Source: Fodinibius sp036381435
GTDB lineage: Bacteria > Bacteroidota > Rhodothermia > Balneolales > Balneolaceae
Direction of reading: 5' to 3'
DNA length: 64,000 nucleotides
NCBI GenBank assembly: GCA_036381435.1
Contig: DASVCW010000042.1
Location: 32,560-96,559 of the forward strand
This document shows, piece by piece, positions 1 to 9,065 of this stretch (positions are counted from its first letter, which is position 1; the number at the start of each line of letters is the position of its first letter). The notes beneath the pieces were generated by a model. The model was not told the origin of the DNA and ran no database searches. It worked only from the letters and a program-made list of their open reading frames with translations. The translations under genes and the position numbers were made by a program.

Positions 1-97
1 GCTATTGAAAGGCCTTTTTTTGTTGTTATTGCTATCCCCGAACGGTCTGTCGGTATTTCAAGTTGAGAATAAAAACACTAAAAGAGAGAAATTAACG

Positions 98-328
98 ATG
101 CCCTATAAAAATTTATCTGATTTACCCGATTCGGTGAAAGATAATCTTCCTCATCATGCGCAGGAAATTTACCAGGAAGCCTATAACAGCGCATGGGATG
201 AATACAAAGATCCCAAGAAACGGCGTGGTGATTCGTCCCGTGAGGAAACCGCTCATAAAGTGGCCTGGTCTGCCGTTGAACGAAAGTATGAAAAGAAGGA
301 TGATAAGTGGGTTCAAAAAAAGGATTAG
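98..328 (+). CDS. chaB: ChaB family protein
   Basis: A 76-residue protein with the length and sequence pattern of Escherichia coli ChaB, described as a regulator of cation transport. It begins MPYKNLSDLPDSVKDNLP and contains HAQEIYQEAYNSAWDEY and SREETAHKVAWSAVE, the signature stretches of the family. The family forms a small acidic/basic helical fold; its molecular role is poorly settled. The reading frame stays open upstream to about position 5, but the ATG at 98 follows a purine-rich AAAGAGAGAA stretch and matches the family start exactly, so I chose it. No partner gene (chaA or chaC) is in the window. It precedes, but is not obviously part of, the sigma factor operon. Confidence 0.9.
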   Translation: MPYKNLSDLPDSVKDNLPHHAQEIYQEAYNSAWDEYKDPKKRRGDSSREETAHKVAWSAVERKYEKKDDKWVQKKD

Positions 329-461
329 TTTTTAGAGGACTTATTTGAAGCCTCTATCTTACCCCCGTTTTCAGCTTGCGTGGACTCAAACTTCTGCCAC
401 AATAAAAGGATAGCTTTTTGAATGCCTGCCAAACACTGTCCTTTTTACCTTATGGTCTCCC

Positions 462-492
462 CTTTCCATTTAAGATTTTGTATTTATATTTG
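462..492 (+). promoter_or_regulatory. possible promoter upstream of the ECF sigma gene
   Basis: TATATTTG at 485-492 matches the Bacteroidota -7 element TAnnTTTG exactly. The segment 19 bases upstream (CTTT around 462-465) is only a weak match to the TTTG -33 element. It would give a leader of about 110 bases before the sigma gene at 613. The rest of 329-612 shows no gene; a weak hairpin (GAGGACTT...GAAGCCTC, 336-355) follows chaB. Confidence 0.3.
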
Positions 493-612
493 CTGCATTT
501 TTTAGTTTATTAAAAGGTCTGCTATGTGGATATATGGTTTCAGCTATGGAGTAGTTTAATAATTTTTGCTGTATCTTATTAAACTTCGGCTCAGAAAGAG
601 TCTGTAAGGGAT

Positions 613-1197
613 ATGGATAGAATAAAAGAAAAAAAGTTTCAGTCTGATTGTCATCTGGTGGAGAAGGTGCGTCAGGGTGATAAAAATGCTCTTGAGGAAC
701 TTTTTTTCGAATATTACCCTGATCTGTGCACCTATGCTTTTCAAATGATCAAATCTGCAGAGCAGGCCGAAGATATAGTACAAGAGGTTTTTTACAATTT
801 ATGGAAAGGCCGCAAAAGTTGGCATATTTGCATTTCTTTAAAGGCCTATCTTTTTCAGTCCGTCAGAAATCATACTCTGAATTATATTGAGAAAAGTAAA
901 CACTATCGGCAGGTGAGGGACGAGTTTGCGAAAGAAATCGGCTGGAATGATGAGGACCGGAATGGATTGGATCAGGAAAAACGGCAATTGGTAGACCGTA
1001 TTTGGACTGCCGTCTATGAAATGCCTCAGCGGCGACAATCTGTTTTCGTTTTGCACCAAAAGCACGGGCTCAGCTATAAGGAGATAGCGGATGTGTTAAA
1101 TATTAAGCGAAAAACGGTTGAGAATCACATGGGTTTTGCCTTAAGCGAAATTCGTGAACGTCTCGATATGAGTCTTTTAATTGATTCTAGCACATAA
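613..1197 (+). CDS. ECF-type RNA polymerase sigma factor (FecI/RpoE-like)
   Basis: A 194-residue sigma factor of the extracytoplasmic-function class. Region 2 spans about residues 20-95, with the core-binding/-10 recognition stretch AEDIVQEVFYNLWKGR (52-67). Region 4 with its helix-turn-helix spans about 130-185 (LSYKEIADVLNIKRKTVENH). There is no region 3, as expected of the class. The next gene encodes a FecR anti-sigma factor and the one after a SusC with an STN domain. This is the usual three-part surface-signalling arrangement in Bacteroidota: an occupied outer-membrane receptor signals through FecR to release the sigma factor, which switches on the susCD operon. The target promoters are not identifiable from one window. 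Confidence 0.9.
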   Translation: MDRIKEKKFQSDCHLVEKVRQGDKNALEELFFEYYPDLCTYAFQMIKSAEQAEDIVQEVFYNLWKGRKSWHICISLKAYLFQSVRNHTLNYIEKSKHYRQVRDEFAKEIGWNDEDRNGLDQEKRQLVDRIWTAVYEMPQRRQSVFVLHQKHGLSYKEIADVLNIKRKTVENHMGFALSEIRERLDMSLLIDSST

Positions 1198-1249
1198 ATT
1201 TTCATTGGAAGACTGGTTTGTTGTCTGATGAATGAAAAAGGCTTTTATA

Positions 1250-1282
1250 CTCATCCGACTTCAAACCCAGAATTCGGATGAG
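1250..1282. repeat. hairpin between sigma and anti-sigma genes
   Basis: CTCATCCGA at 1250-1258 is an exact inverted repeat of TCGGATGAG at 1274-1282, with a 15-base loop. No T-run follows, so it is not a clear terminator. A similar GTCGGATGAGAC word occurs near 19860. The rest of 1198-1443 is AT-rich and shows no gene. Confidence 0.45.
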
Positions 1283-1443
1283 GAAATATCAAAATTCAAT
1301 CAAGATAAATTTCTGTCTACATTAATTTATTTAGTTTTCACTTCTTTTTACTTAAAAAATTATTAAAAATGATTTTTTCTTAGGGGTACCTTGGATATTG
1401 CTTGTCTTATTAATAAAGAATAAATCTACAAACCGGCTTAAAA

Positions 1444-2514
1444 TTGAAAAAAGACAGGCTTACGTATAAGACGCTGGCTCGCTATATGGCAAAGGAGTGC
1501 TCAAAGCAGGAGAAGAAAAGGGTTGATGAATGGGCACGGAAAAACTCTGCTAATGCTCAAAAGCTTGAAGAATTCCGGCATATCTGGAATTCTTCAAAAG
1601 AAAACACCCCCAATTCGAGGATGTTTAATGAAAAAGAAGGTTGGGAGCAGTTAAACCGGCGCTTACGGCAGGAGGAAATGATTGAAAGCGCTCGAGAAAA
1701 GCAAAATTTTAAGAAGCTTAATACCGTTCGCAGGTCCCTTCATTCTACCACTCACCAGTTAATGCGCTTTGCGGCTATTTTTTTAATAACAGGATTAACC
1801 GGTTTCTTTGCCTATCAGAATTTTTATCAGCCGGAACCTGAAGCGAAAGAACCGGCTCTGCGGGAAATCAGTACGGGAAAGGCTCAGCGGGTGAATTTAA
1901 CCCTGGCAGATGATACAAAAGTATTGCTGAATGCAGAAAGTTCTATCAAGCTTCCCGTTCACTTTAAACCTGATATTCGGGAAGTGTTTTTAGAAGGTCA
2001 GGCTTTTTTCAATGTGGCTCCAAACCCTGATAAGCCGTTTATAATTCATACCGCAGGATCTGTGATTCGTGTTTTGGGTACTTCGTTTTCCATTCGCTCA
2101 TATCCGGGAGACGGGCAAGTACTGGTAGCAGTAAAAGAAGGCAGGGTTTCTTTTGAAACCGAGGGTGATGAAGCATTTCAGGAAACCATTCTTACAAAGG
2201 GCGAACTGGGCCGGTATAATTTAAAAACGAATGAAATTGAGTCAGAACAACCGCAAAACATCAGCCGCTTTTTAAGCTGGATTGACGGCTATTTAAGGTT
2301 CGATAACATCGCTATGAGCGACATCGCAGATGAATTAGAACGTCGCTATAACGTAAAGGTGAATTTTGAAAACGACGAGATTAAAAATTTGAAGCTCACG
2401 GCCTATTTAAAAAGCCGCTCCATTAAGAATGTGTTAAATGTTATAACAAGGTCTCTGAATATAAACTATAGCTTGGATGATGACCGGGTGACATTTTTTA
2501 AAAAGGATAAATAG
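1444..2514 (+). CDS. FecR family anti-sigma factor
   Basis: A 356-residue inner-membrane anti-sigma regulator. An N-terminal cytoplasmic sigma-binding segment (about 8-55, LARYMAKECSKQEKKRVDEW) is followed by one membrane span (about 107-124). The periplasmic FecR domain covers about 138-240, with the family signatures LADDTKVLLNAESSIKLP, EVFLEGQAFFNVA and IRVLGTSFSIRSY. The C-terminal DUF4974-type domain covers about 281-350 and is the part expected to contact the SusC STN domain. The start is a TTG at 1444; the next ATG would remove part of the N-terminal domain, so TTG is preferred. It lies between the sigma factor and the SusC gene it should serve. Confidence 0.92.
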   Translation: MKKDRLTYKTLARYMAKECSKQEKKRVDEWARKNSANAQKLEEFRHIWNSSKENTPNSRMFNEKEGWEQLNRRLRQEEMIESAREKQNFKKLNTVRRSLHSTTHQLMRFAAIFLITGLTGFFAYQNFYQPEPEAKEPALREISTGKAQRVNLTLADDTKVLLNAESSIKLPVHFKPDIREVFLEGQAFFNVAPNPDKPFIIHTAGSVIRVLGTSFSIRSYPGDGQVLVAVKEGRVSFETEGDEAFQETILTKGELGRYNLKTNEIESEQPQNISRFLSWIDGYLRFDNIAMSDIADELERRYNVKVNFENDEIKNLKLTAYLKSRSIKNVLNVITRSLNINYSLDDDRVTFFKKDK

Positions 2515-2547
2515 TAAAAACAACAAAAGCTCCAGCGAGGATGAACT

Positions 2548-5500
2548 ATGAAAAAACCACAAGTCAAGCCGTTTTATAGAGCAGTACTTTCTGTTCTGAT
2601 CGGCATATACATATCATTCAGCCCACAAGCATCGTCGGCGATGGGCCAGAAAGGATATACCGCCCCGACTATAAATGACAGTTTGAATAATTTCTATTAT
2701 TCAGCTTTTGCTTACTCGGGCAGGGTATCAGAATTAAACAGAATCATATCAGTTAATGCCGAAAATAAACCGCTTAACAAGGTGCTCGAAGCAGTAGCAT
2801 TAAAAGCAGGTTTAGGCATCGTTTATAATGCGGGACTTAGTTCATTGAAAAACCCGGTAACCCTTCATCGTGATAAAATCAAGGTGTTAAATGCCCTCGA
2901 AATTTTACTCAAGGGTACAGGCTATGAGCCTTCATTGACAAGGATGAAGGAGTTAGTGTTTGAGAAAAAATACCCTGTTGAATTAGCATCAAAAGTTATT
3001 CAACATGAAATTTCGGGACGGGTAACCGACTCAGAAACAGGAAATCCCATGCCCGGGGTTAATGTATTTGTTAAAAATACCACTATCGGTACTTCAACCG
3101 ATCGGAACGGAGATTATTCACTAACCGTACCTTCCGATGCCGATACACTTATTTTCTCCTTTATCGGTTATGCCCAAAAACATGTTCCTATCAGTGAAGC
3201 AACCACTGTTTTAAATGTGGAATTGGTTCAACAGGCGCAGGCTTTTGATGAAGTTGTGGTAACGGCACTTGGTATATCACGTGATGAACGTTCCATAGGT
3301 TATGCCACTCAAGAGGTTGAAGGTGAAGACCTGACCTTTTCCAAAGAACAAAATGTGATTGGCGCTTTGGCAGGAAAAATTGCCGGCGTTCAGGTGACCG
3401 GTTCATCCGGTGCGAGTATGGGTGGTACAAGTAAAATTAAAATTCGTGGGGTTAATTCTATAAGCGGAGAAGGAAGTCCGTTAATTGTGGTTGATGGTAC
3501 TCCTATTTCTAATAACAACTTTGCCGGTCGGGCCGGGGCAGATTATGGAAACCTCGCCCAGGATATCAACCCTAATTCTATAAAATCTGTGAACGTTCTG
3601 AAAGGCCCGGCTGCTTCGGCTTTATACGGTATTCGTGGCCAATATGGCGTAATCATGATTACCACCAAAGACGGTTCGGGAGTTGATGATTTTACGGTTC
3701 AGATAAATTCAAGTTTCTCTGTTCAAAAGGCAGGAAATTTTATGGAGTATCAAAACTTATACGGTGGCGGTTATACTCAGGAATGGCAAACTCTGCCTAA
3801 CGGACAAAAATATGTAGAGGCAAATGCAGATGAAAGCTGGGGACCAAGAATGGATGGCACCCTTGTTCGGGAATATTTCAGCTTTTATCCCCAGGATCCT
3901 ATGTATGGAAAGTTGACTCCGTTTGACCCTCATCCAAATAACGTTCGGAATTTTTATGACCTCGGTTATACTTCTAACCAGGGAATAACCATAGCGGGAG
4001 GCGGTGAAAACAGCAACTTCCGTTTAAGTTTTAATGATACTAAGATTACGGGTGTTTACCCGAATTCCTGGTTGAAAAGGAACAATTTGGGTGTCAGTGC
4101 AGATGTGGATGTCAATGATCGCTGGAATTTTTCCACGAACATGAGTTATGCTACCAACAGTGCTGTTCGGCCTACACAAGGTTCGGAGTTCGGATCGAGA
4201 TATTTCAGGCAGTGGTTTCAGCGCCAAATTGATATGGAGCGTTTAAAGGACTACAGATATGATGACGGTACGGTGATGCACTGGAATATTGAAAATTACA
4301 GAAGCGGGGGTGTGCCGGATGTAAATTACTGGTCAAACCCTTATTTCTTAGCCCATGAATATACCAGCCAAGATAGCCGGGATCGTGTTTTCGGTAATAT
4401 CGGCGTGGTGTTTGATGCTATGCCCGGCTTATCCATCAAAGGATTTATTCGCGGAGATATGTATATCCAGAACATCGAAAGTAAAAGGGCTTTCGGTGGT
4501 GATTTAACTCCTCGTTATACTGTGGGTAAGTACCAGAATACAGCAATGAATTATGAACTTTCTGCTCACTATACTAAACGATGGGCTGATTTTTCATTAG
4601 ATGCTACGGCGGGTACCAATCTTTATCATCGAAAATATAGTTCGATGTACCAGGAAACAGTAGGTGGACTCACAACACCCGGATTTTTTAATATTGATGC
4701 TTCGGTAGACCGTCCTGAAAATGAATCCTACTTACTTAGAAAGAAAATACTGAGTGCTTATGGATTGGTTTCTTTAGGCTATAGAGATACTTACTATCTT
4801 GATTTGAGCATCCGGAATGATAAATCATCCACCTTGCCCAAAGATAACAATTCTTACTGGTATCCTTCTGTATCAGGTAGTTTTGTATTTAGTGAATTAG
4901 TTGAATGGGAACCATTGTCATTCGGTAAATTTAGGTTAAGTTATGCCAAAGCAGGTTCCGACTTGGATCCCTATCAGACATCCCTCATTTATAGTACGAG
5001 TATGGTATATAATGGAATAAATACTTTATCACTGCCTGATCAGATAAATAATCCCGATATAAAACCCTCTTTTTCAACATCATACGAAGTTGGGGTTGAT
5101 TTAAATTTCTGGGGAAGACTGGGAGTTCATTTCACCTATTATCAGCAAAAGAACAAGAACCAGATTATTCCTTTGAATATATCAGGAGCCAGCGGTTATA
5201 GTTCTGCTATTATTAATGCCGGTCTCATTGAAAATCAAGGTATAGAATTTAGTCTGTCGGCAACGCCGGTTCAAAAACGAGACTTTTCCTGGAATACCTT
5301 GTTTAATGTGAGCCGAAACCAAAATATGGTGGTAGAGCTTCACCCTGATATTGATGTATATACTCATTATTCAACGGTTTATTCGGGCACACCAAGTTAT
5401 TTAAACTCTTATGAAGGGCAAGCATTCGGAACTCTTGTCAGTGTCGGTTACCAGCGTGATCCGGAAACCGGTAAGATATTATTAGATGATAACGGTATGC

Positions 5501-6105
5501 CCTTATATACTGATGCTACTCAAAAATTTGGTACTGTTCTGCCTGATTTTACCGGTGGTTTCCAGAATACCTTTTATTATAAGAACTTCAGTTTGGCGGC
5601 AATGATTAATTTCCAAATCGGAGGTCAGTTCTTTAGTCGTTCTTTAATGCTTGCTGCTAAAACAGGTCTGGCTCCTGTTACCGCCGCTATCAATGATAAA
5701 GGTAATAATGTTCGCGAGCCTGTTTCTGAAGGCGGAGGAGTAAGAGTTGATGGGATATCAGCTTCAACCGGACAACCCGTCACCGCTTATGTCGATGCTG
5801 AAAGTTATTATAACAATATTTTAGGCGATGATATTTACGAAGAATGGGTAGTTGATGCTACTTATATCAAACTGAGCGAGGTGAAATTGGGCTACACTTT
5901 TGATAGCAGCGTTTTAGAATCTTTGCCTGTCAAAGCAGTAGGAGTGGCTTTATTTGCCAATAATCCATTGATGATCTGGCAAAAAGCACCCTCAGGATTG
6001 GATCCTTCGCAACTGTCATCCGGCGGCCAGGCTATCAGTTGGTACGAAGCAGGACAATTGAACACAGTTCGTTCTTACGGACTGAACATAAACATAACTT
6101 TTTAA
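2548..6105 (+). CDS. SusC/RagA-type TonB-dependent outer-membrane transporter with STN domain
   Basis: A 1185-residue outer-membrane importer. A signal sequence (about 1-33) is followed by a secretin/TonB N-terminal (STN) domain at about 64-125, a carboxypeptidase-regulatory-like domain at about 153-228 (ISGRVTDSETGNPMPGVNVF), a SusC signature box DEVVVTALGI (234-243), a plug (about 245-375, with SPLIVVDGTPIS and VLKGPAASALYGIRG) and a C-terminal beta-barrel. The STN domain is the part that talks to FecR-type anti-sigma factors, and sigma and FecR genes lie directly upstream. The ATG at 2548 follows GCGAGG. The SusD gene starts 10 bases after the stop. The substrate cannot be read from the sequence; the neighbouring hydrolases suggest peptides or muropeptides. 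Confidence 0.95.
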   Translation: MKKPQVKPFYRAVLSVLIGIYISFSPQASSAMGQKGYTAPTINDSLNNFYYSAFAYSGRVSELNRIISVNAENKPLNKVLEAVALKAGLGIVYNAGLSSLKNPVTLHRDKIKVLNALEILLKGTGYEPSLTRMKELVFEKKYPVELASKVIQHEISGRVTDSETGNPMPGVNVFVKNTTIGTSTDRNGDYSLTVPSDADTLIFSFIGYAQKHVPISEATTVLNVELVQQAQAFDEVVVTALGISRDERSIGYATQEVEGEDLTFSKEQNVIGALAGKIAGVQVTGSSGASMGGTSKIKIRGVNSISGEGSPLIVVDGTPISNNNFAGRAGADYGNLAQDINPNSIKSVNVLKGPAASALYGIRGQYGVIMITTKDGSGVDDFTVQINSSFSVQKAGNFMEYQNLYGGGYTQEWQTLPNGQKYVEANADESWGPRMDGTLVREYFSFYPQDPMYGKLTPFDPHPNNVRNFYDLGYTSNQGITIAGGGENSNFRLSFNDTKITGVYPNSWLKRNNLGVSADVDVNDRWNFSTNMSYATNSAVRPTQGSEFGSRYFRQWFQRQIDMERLKDYRYDDGTVMHWNIENYRSGGVPDVNYWSNPYFLAHEYTSQDSRDRVFGNIGVVFDAMPGLSIKGFIRGDMYIQNIESKRAFGGDLTPRYTVGKYQNTAMNYELSAHYTKRWADFSLDATAGTNLYHRKYSSMYQETVGGLTTPGFFNIDASVDRPENESYLLRKKILSAYGLVSLGYRDTYYLDLSIRNDKSSTLPKDNNSYWYPSVSGSFVFSELVEWEPLSFGKFRLSYAKAGSDLDPYQTSLIYSTSMVYNGINTLSLPDQINNPDIKPSFSTSYEVGVDLNFWGRLGVHFTYYQQKNKNQIIPLNISGASGYSSAIINAGLIENQGIEFSLSATPVQKRDFSWNTLFNVSRNQNMVVELHPDIDVYTHYSTVYSGTPSYLNSYEGQAFGTLVSVGYQRDPETGKILLDDNGMPLYTDATQKFGTVLPDFTGGFQNTFYYKNFSLAAMINFQIGGQFFSRSLMLAAKTGLAPVTAAINDKGNNVREPVSEGGGVRVDGISASTGQPVTAYVDAESYYNNILGDDIYEEWVVDATYIKLSEVKLGYTFDSSVLESLPVKAVGVALFANNPLMIWQKAPSGLDPSQLSSGGQAISWYEAGQLNTVRSYGLNINITF

Positions 6106-6115
6106 CTCATTGATC

Positions 6116-7543
6116 ATGAAGAAATTACTTATACCAATTGTAGCAGCGTTTTTTCTTTACAGCTGCGATATAGCCAGTTTTGATGACAATTTAAATCAAA
6201 ACCCTAATTTTCCGAGTGAATTCTCAGCTCCTCAGCTTATGGCAAATGCCATGCTCTCTCTCCCGGAGCTGAGTTCATCACCTCAAGGGGAATATATGGC
6301 GCAATACTTGTCAAAAACCGATTATGTGGATAATTCACTCTATCCTGCGGGTGGCACCAGCTTTTACTGGTTGTATGAAGAGCCATTGATAAACCTGCAA
6401 AAGGTTATTGATAATTCTGAAAAGGCCAATGAAGTAGCCGTATCCAAAATCCTGAAAGCCTATTATTTCTGGCATATTACCGATCGGTGGGGTCCGGTAC
6501 CATTTTCTGAAGCCCTGCAGGGTACAGAAGATTTCACCCCTGCTTATGATAAGCAGGCAGCTATTTATGAGAGTCTTTTCGCGATGCTGGAAGAGGCAAA
6601 CCAGATGATAGAAGCCGGAGAAGGTTTGGAAAATGATATCATGTACGACGGGGATATGCAGAAGTGGGTAAGATTCAGCAATACCTTGCGTTTGCTGATG
6701 GCCCTTCGTCTGTCTGAAGTAGATGCGGCTAAAGCAGAAGCGGAATTTAACCAAGCCCTTGATGCCGGCATAATGGAATCGAACGAAGATAATTTTGTCT
6801 TCCAGCATTTTGCTAATGCCAATAATCAAAACTTCTGGTATGGACGCATTATAGAAGATGGTGTTCGATGGTGGGCTGTAAGCGAAGGGATGATGCAGCT
6901 GATGAAACCGGTAAATGATCCGAGGCTGTCCGTATATGCCGATACTACAGTAGCAGATAGCGTAGACGTAAATCCTGACCCGGATGCAGCACAGTATGAA
7001 CCTATAGATACTTATGTTGGTTTGCCGTTTGGTACAACCGGTGACATCGTTCTTAATCAATACTCTTTGCTAGGTAAAGATATTCATGCCCAGGATGCTC
7101 CTGTTTACCTGGTAACCTACGCGCAAGTCCTGTTTGCAAGAGCGGAAGCTGCTGTGCGGGGATGGACGACGGAAAATGCTGAGACACTGTATAATGAAGC
7201 AGTTACTGCTTCTATCGAACAGTGGACGGGTGACACTGCGGGAACAACGGCCTTCTTAGGGCAGGCTGGTGTTGAATATAACCCTGCCAGCCAAGCCGAA
7301 GCTGTTGAACAAATTGCCACTCAACGTTATGTGCACCTGTTCATGAATGGTTATGAAGCTTGGGCAGAATACAGAAGAACAGGTTACCCTGATATTATGG
7401 CGAATCCCCTTGGCAGGGAGGTTCCTTTAAGGCAAAGCTACCCTGCTGATGAGGAATTAAATAATACAGAGAATTATAATGAAGCTGTTGGTTGGCTCGA
7501 AAATGGAAATACTTTGTATAGTCCTCTTTGGTGGGATAAGTAA
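6116..7543 (+). CDS. SusD/RagB-like nutrient-binding lipoprotein
   Basis: A 475-residue surface lipoprotein that forms the lid over its SusC partner. A short signal peptide ends in a lipobox (FFLYSC, with Cys near residue 17). The body has the SusD pattern: an N-terminal LNQNPNFPSE, KAYYFWHITDRWGPVPFSEAL, a central KWVRFSNTLRLLMALRLSEV, and a C-terminal ending in NTLYSPLWWDK, typical of the SusD-like subgroup with RagB-type repeats. A TTG six bases upstream is in frame, but the ATG at 6116 gives a normal signal peptide and is preferred. It is cotranscribed with the preceding SusC gene. Confidence 0.93.
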   Translation: MKKLLIPIVAAFFLYSCDIASFDDNLNQNPNFPSEFSAPQLMANAMLSLPELSSSPQGEYMAQYLSKTDYVDNSLYPAGGTSFYWLYEEPLINLQKVIDNSEKANEVAVSKILKAYYFWHITDRWGPVPFSEALQGTEDFTPAYDKQAAIYESLFAMLEEANQMIEAGEGLENDIMYDGDMQKWVRFSNTLRLLMALRLSEVDAAKAEAEFNQALDAGIMESNEDNFVFQHFANANNQNFWYGRIIEDGVRWWAVSEGMMQLMKPVNDPRLSVYADTTVADSVDVNPDPDAAQYEPIDTYVGLPFGTTGDIVLNQYSLLGKDIHAQDAPVYLVTYAQVLFARAEAAVRGWTTENAETLYNEAVTASIEQWTGDTAGTTAFLGQAGVEYNPASQAEAVEQIATQRYVHLFMNGYEAWAEYRRTGYPDIMANPLGREVPLRQSYPADEELNNTENYNEAVGWLENGNTLYSPLWWDK

Positions 7544-7554
7544 ACCATGAGTTT

Positions 7555-7625
7555 TGACCTGACCGTCTACCGGTAGGTTTCCGGTTTCTGTCAGTGTCTT
7601 TACAAACAACGCTGTCAGGTCCGTC
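7555..7625. repeat. dispersed intergenic repeat, copy 1
   Basis: This segment begins TGACCTGACCGTCTACCG and ends CAACGCTGTCAGGTCC, with GTCAGTGTCTT in the middle. The reverse complement of 51921-51995 aligns along its length (TGACCTGACAGCGTACCG ... GTCAGCGTCTT ... CAACGCTGTCAGGACC). Arms of the CCTGACAGCG/CGCTGTCAGG type make it foldable. It sits 12 bases after the SusD stop. Confidence 0.75.
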
Positions 7626-7668
7626 GGTTGGTGGACGCTTGCAGGTTGTTTTTAAGTTGCTAATTAGG

Positions 7669-7701
7669 AAGCCGTTGCCATCATCAGGCAACGGCTTTTT
7701 T
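7669..7701 (+). terminator. Rho-independent terminator of the first susCD operon
   Basis: AAGCCGTTGCC (7669-7679) pairs perfectly with GGCAACGGCTT (7687-7697) across a 7-base loop and is followed by TTTT. It ends the sigma/FecR/SusC/SusD transcription block. Confidence 0.88.
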
Positions 7702-7815
7702 ATTTGAATAGACTAGCGCTTAATCTAAACGGAGTAAGATTTACGTTAGGATTCTTTCGATAGAAATGGTAAATAAAGGAATTAAAAAATAATTTTTAAC
7801 TATTAAACATCTAAT

Positions 7816-8847
7816 ATGAGGCTAAAACTTTTTCCCCTGATTGCAATCATCCTGTTAAGCATTTCTCCCGCGCTTGCCCAAGAACACCTGAATTCGCTAA
7901 AGGGGAAAATAATTTGTATTGATCCCGGCCATGGAGGAACTGCCGGTATAGATTCATATCGCGTAGGTCCGACCGGAGAACGTGAGGAATGGGTGAATCT
8001 GCGGGTAGGGTTAGCATTGAAACAGCTTTTAGAAAAAAAGGGAGCGGAGGTAATAATGACCAGGGAACGGGATGTCAGAGTACCTCTTTCAGAACGTGTA
8101 GGGATTGCTGTTGAACATCAGGCTGATATCTTTGTTTCTATTCATCACAACGCCACCGCAGATTCTACCGTCAATTTCCCCATTGTTTATTTTCATGGAA
8201 ATGCTTCTGAAAATCAAGCGGGGGTTGAACTCGGAAAACTATTGATTGAAAGCCTTTCAAAAGCGCTTTATAATAATCAAAATCCTGCCAGTCTTGTTTC
8301 TGATCATGTTATTTTTCCCGGCTCTGGCACAGCAGTGTTGCGCGGTACCTATGGAATACCGGGCGTTTTAGCAGAAGCATCATTTTTTACCAACCCGGGT
8401 GAAGAAAAGAGGTTAAAAGATCCTGATTATAATCGCCGTGAAGCCAGGGCGTACTTGACGGCGCTTCAGTTATTCTTTTCAAAAGAAGAACGGCATTCCA
8501 TTTATGATAAAAACTCCAAAGTTCAGGTTAAACCCTTTCAGGTATTGCAAGAGGAAGAGCGAATGAAACCGATTGCGCGAAAATGGAAGTCAAACTTCTT
8601 TGAAGGATACCAGTTATATCAAAAGGGGGATTCGCTTTCTCTGCAAAAGGCTTTAGAATATTTCACACAGTCAGCACGCAGTTTTCCGGATTCCTGGTTG
8701 GCGCGGCAAGCTCACGATTACAGAGCTAAAATATTAGGACAAGTTGGAAAGAAAGATCATCAACAGGAAGCAAGCAAACGGGTAGAGGAGTTTTATATTC
8801 CTCTGCCGCGAAATGACAAATATTTAGAGGCACTTTTCCAACAGTAG
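7816..8847 (+). CDS. N-acetylmuramoyl-L-alanine amidase (Amidase_3 family)
   Basis: A 343-residue exported zinc amidase that cuts the bond between MurNAc and L-alanine in peptidoglycan. A cleavable signal peptide (1-21, ending PALAQ) is followed by the Amidase_3 domain (about 32-215). Zinc ligands are visible at H39 (IDPGHGG), a glutamate in GEREEW (56-58) and H110 (SIHHNA); the catalytic glutamate is E187 (LAEASFFTNPGE). The C-terminal 100 residues are helical and unassigned. It lies between the two susCD pairs in the same orientation, behind a terminator, so it probably has its own promoter. The sequence gives no sign of whether it acts in cell division or nutrient capture; the setting favours the latter. 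Confidence 0.9.
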   Translation: MRLKLFPLIAIILLSISPALAQEHLNSLKGKIICIDPGHGGTAGIDSYRVGPTGEREEWVNLRVGLALKQLLEKKGAEVIMTRERDVRVPLSERVGIAVEHQADIFVSIHHNATADSTVNFPIVYFHGNASENQAGVELGKLLIESLSKALYNNQNPASLVSDHVIFPGSGTAVLRGTYGIPGVLAEASFFTNPGEEKRLKDPDYNRREARAYLTALQLFFSKEERHSIYDKNSKVQVKPFQVLQEEERMKPIARKWKSNFFEGYQLYQKGDSLSLQKALEYFTQSARSFPDSWLARQAHDYRAKILGQVGKKDHQQEASKRVEEFYIPLPRNDKYLEALFQQ

Positions 8848-8895
8848 CTAAAAAGCGTTTCCATTAGAGAGTGGAAAGGCAAAACGGTTTTTAGC
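8847..8895. repeat. palindrome at the end of the amidase gene
   Basis: GCTAAAAAGCGTTT (8847-8860) is a near-perfect inverted repeat of AAAACGGTTTTTAGC (8881-8895), with a smaller inner stem TTTCC/GGAAA. It begins at the last base of the amidase stop codon. There is no T-run downstream, so termination is uncertain. Confidence 0.6.
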
Positions 8896-9065
8896 AACAT
8901 TAAGTATAGTTTATTTTATTACTTGTTTAATTAAAAAATTTATCATTAATTTTTAATAGATAAAGTAAATTAAGCGTGCGAGGGGTGTTGGTTCAAAAGA
9001 AAAGATAGTAACGGGATGCTTTTCAAGACCTTTCGATCTATGCTGCTAACCTAATAGGCCTAATT

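Noticed and set aside
6335..7060. 241-codon minus-strand open frame
   Set aside because: It is antisense to the first SusD gene, whose own frame has clear family motifs; the reverse frame has none.
7395..7691. 98-codon minus-strand open frame over the SusD end and terminator
   Set aside because: It runs through a repeat and a terminator and has no recognisable pattern.
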